Assembly (NCBI GenBank): GCA_947492995.1
Contig: CANLOU010000002.1
Coordinates: 186,001 to 250,000 of the forward strand
Direction of reading: 5' to 3'
DNA length: 64,000 nucleotides
Origin: an uncultured Litoreibacter sp.
GTDB taxonomy: Bacteria > Pseudomonadota > Alphaproteobacteria > Rhodobacterales > Rhodobacteraceae
This document shows, in pieces, positions 62,995 through 64,000 of the stretch; position 1 is the first letter of the stretch, and each line of letters starts with the position of its first letter. Under the pieces are notes generated by a model, which was not told the DNA's origin, did not search any database, and worked only from the letters and a program-made list of their open reading frames with translations. The position numbers and the translations under genes were made by a program.

Positions 62995-63219
62995 ATGGCC
63001 CTAAGCTACAAAGCCCGCAAACGCTGGTCGCTGCTGCTATTGGTCATCGGCCTGCCGCTTTATATCGTGGTTGCGGTGACATTAGTGGGGCTGTTGCCCC
63101 GCCCGTCATTCCTGCTGGAGCTGGGCATTTATCTGGGTTTGGGCATCTTGTGGGCGCTGCCGTTCAAGTTCCTGTTCAAGGGCATCGGGCAGGCCGAACC
63201 AGACGCGGATGCAGAATGA
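62995..63219 (+). CDS. DUF2842 small membrane protein
   Basis: The 74-residue product has two hydrophobic helices (about 11-33 and 41-62), starts A-L-S-Y-K-A-R-K-R-W-S-L and ends with an acidic tail after L-P-F-K-F-L-F-K-G-I-G. It follows purA by 13 bases, as DUF2842 genes often do in this order, and is probably in the same transcript. Function unknown. A 16-base tandem duplication covers its stop codon. Confidence 0.88.
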   Translation: MALSYKARKRWSLLLLVIGLPLYIVVAVTLVGLLPRPSFLLELGIYLGLGILWALPFKFLFKGIGQAEPDADAE

Positions 63220-63246
63220 GCGGCGGTTTAAATGAGCGGCGGTTTG
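63215..63246. repeat. Tandem duplication of AATGAGCGGCGGTTT
   Basis: AATGAGCGGCGGTTTA (63215-63230) is followed immediately by AATGAGCGGCGGTTTG (63231-63246). The first copy contains the stop of the DUF2842 gene. The repeat is short and probably a slippage product. Confidence 0.85.
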
Positions 63247-63354
63247 ACGTGAATGTGCGTCTTCGACGCGCCTGATTTTTTGCGCTCTTGAAGGGGGTTC
63301 CCCCCTTCGCCGCGCGGGCAAATCCCTGAGCATATTTCCGGCAGAAAGACGCCG

Positions 63355-63936
63355 TCAGGTGGCGTGCCCAAGATGGTCGTTCACCACCCGTTGCATCATT
63401 GGCGCGAAATGCGCGAAGGGCGGGGTTTGCAGCCCCGCGACCTTGCCCTGGTCATCATAGAGCCGCACCTGCACGATGTCCTTGAGATTTGGGTTCTTTT
63501 CCATCTCGGCAAGGTCCTCAGGGGTCATCGGCCCGCCTTGCAGGTTGAGCGAATGGACCGAGGCCGCTGAGAGAGCATCGAAATAGGCAGGCCGTGTCGC
63601 GCAGAGGTAGCGTTTCGCGGCGACGTGGTAGCGCACGCAATCGGTGACGAGTTTCGGGAAGAAATCTTCCAACACCCGAGCACCGGCTTCTTCATGCATG
63701 CGGTCATGGGTGTCGTCCATTGAAAACATGCCGAATTCAGAGGTGAAATGCCCAATGTCATGCAAGAGCGTGGCCACGATCAGCGTCTCGCTTTCGCGGG
63801 CCTCTTGCGCAAAATATGCGCCTTGCAGCATATGTTCGGCCATGGTGACAGGCTCGCCCAGATATTCCTCGCCGCCGCGGCGCTCGAAGATGTCTGCGAG
63901 GAAGGGCACGATGGTGGTGCGGGTCAGGTCTTTCAT
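63355..63936 (-). CDS. HD-domain mixed-valent diiron oxygenase of phosphonate degradation (PhnZ/TmpB type)
   Basis: The 193-residue product keeps the whole PhnZ/TmpB site: Tyr25 and Glu28 in E-Y-L-G-E, His35, His59-Asp60 in L-L-H-D-I-G-H, His81, His104 and Asp161/162. PhnZ splits (R)-2-amino-1-hydroxyethylphosphonate and TmpB its trimethylated analogue, giving phosphate. Its ATG overlaps the stop of the upstream partial gene (ATGA), which looks like the TmpA-type dioxygenase that makes the hydroxylated substrate. Which phosphonate is used cannot be told. Confidence 0.85.
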   Translation of the reverse strand: MKDLTRTTIVPFLADIFERRGGEEYLGEPVTMAEHMLQGAYFAQEARESETLIVATLLHDIGHFTSEFGMFSMDDTHDRMHEEAGARVLEDFFPKLVTDCVRYHVAAKRYLCATRPAYFDALSAASVHSLNLQGGPMTPEDLAEMEKNPNLKDIVQVRLYDDQGKVAGLQTPPFAHFAPMMQRVVNDHLGHAT

Positions 63937-64000
63937 TGCGCCGCCGCGCCATGTTCGAGGGCTGCGAGCGTTGAGAGCAGCCCGTCCTTGTCGGCGTAGC
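63933..64000 (-). CDS. 3' end of a probable TmpA/gamma-butyrobetaine-hydroxylase-like dioxygenase
   Basis: Only the last 21 codons are inside the window, reading Y-A-D-K-D-G-L-L-S-T-L and ending E-H-G-A-A-A-Q. The TmpA/GBBH family of Fe(II)/2-oxoglutarate dioxygenases ends with a similar Y-x-D-x-D-x-L-x-S-x-x-x-x-L helix. The coupled downstream HD oxygenase supports this reading. The identification is tentative because the catalytic part lies outside. Confidence 0.5.
   Translation of the reverse strand, partial: YADKDGLLSTLAALEHGAAAQ

Noticed and set aside
63286-63312. G/C-run inverted repeat read as terminator of purA-DUF2842
   Set aside because: AAGGGGG-TT-CCCCCCTT can form a stem, but no T-run follows and the register is ambiguous, so it was not listed as a terminator.

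Overview
The window looks like a chromosomal segment of a marine alphaproteobacterium of the Rhodobacterales, Roseobacter group. Three things point there: the GC-rich, densely packed genes; the alphaproteobacterial order tatABC / nlpD-pcm-surE / serS / yajC-secD-secF; and a complete phaZ / phaC-phaP-phaR polyhydroxybutyrate locus together with DUF1194, DUF817, Hint and RTX proteins and a flavin-dependent ThyX. No tRNA, rRNA, CRISPR array, intact insertion sequence or prophage was seen, so this is mostly core genome with small accessory islands. Layout: 0-4 kb holds a probable fliG 5' fragment, two small exported proteins sharing a cysteine motif, purB, two small genes and a WYL regulator. 4-13 kb holds tatABC, a DUF815 ATPase, a Hint protein, nlpD-pcm-surE, a TspO-like protein and serS. 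13-18.5 kb holds a nuclease-fold-like gene, yajC-secDF, a TauE permease and an Mth938-type protein, ending at a striking array of perfect palindromes. 18.5-24.3 kb holds DUF1194, glyoxalase and DUF817 genes, a Slam-like outer-membrane protein translationally coupled to its probable surface-lipoprotein substrate, and thyX. 24.3-28.7 kb is an AT-richer Tdi1-like immunity gene, a 0.5-kb repeat-rich gap, a cold-shock gene, an ArsC-like gene and thrS. 28.7-35.6 kb holds an ArsR-SRPBCC regulator with its own operator and a long run of hydrolase/oxidoreductase genes. 35.5-41 kb is the PHB locus with recognisable PhaR sites. 41-47.4 kb holds PhyH, hemolysin-III, RTX, class-III aminotransferase, LysR and DegT genes. 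47.4-56.6 kb is a gamma-glutamylation / polyamine-type catabolic and uptake island: two glutamine-synthetase-like ligases, a class-I amidotransferase, two ABC permeases, a FAD oxidase, a substrate-binding protein and an ATPase. 56.6-64 kb holds a PhnD-like/TerB/DUF1330 operon, an RNA methyltransferase with pyrG, secG, purA, DUF2842 and the end of a phosphonate-degrading pair (PhnZ/TmpB-type HD oxygenase behind a TmpA-like dioxygenase). The most interesting non-genic signals are: (1) clusters of unrelated but perfectly palindromic 18-28 bp units at several gene ends, best at 18428-18520 with a 24-25 bp period; (2) a ~75-bp element with three GTAC boxes at fixed spacing found at two distant loci; (3) a recurring GAGTATTTTT...GGA repeat, sometimes paired with a GTTAACCTTAAT box; (4) an ArsR operator overlapping an apparently leaderless start; (5) PhaR sites placed inside the phaP promoter.
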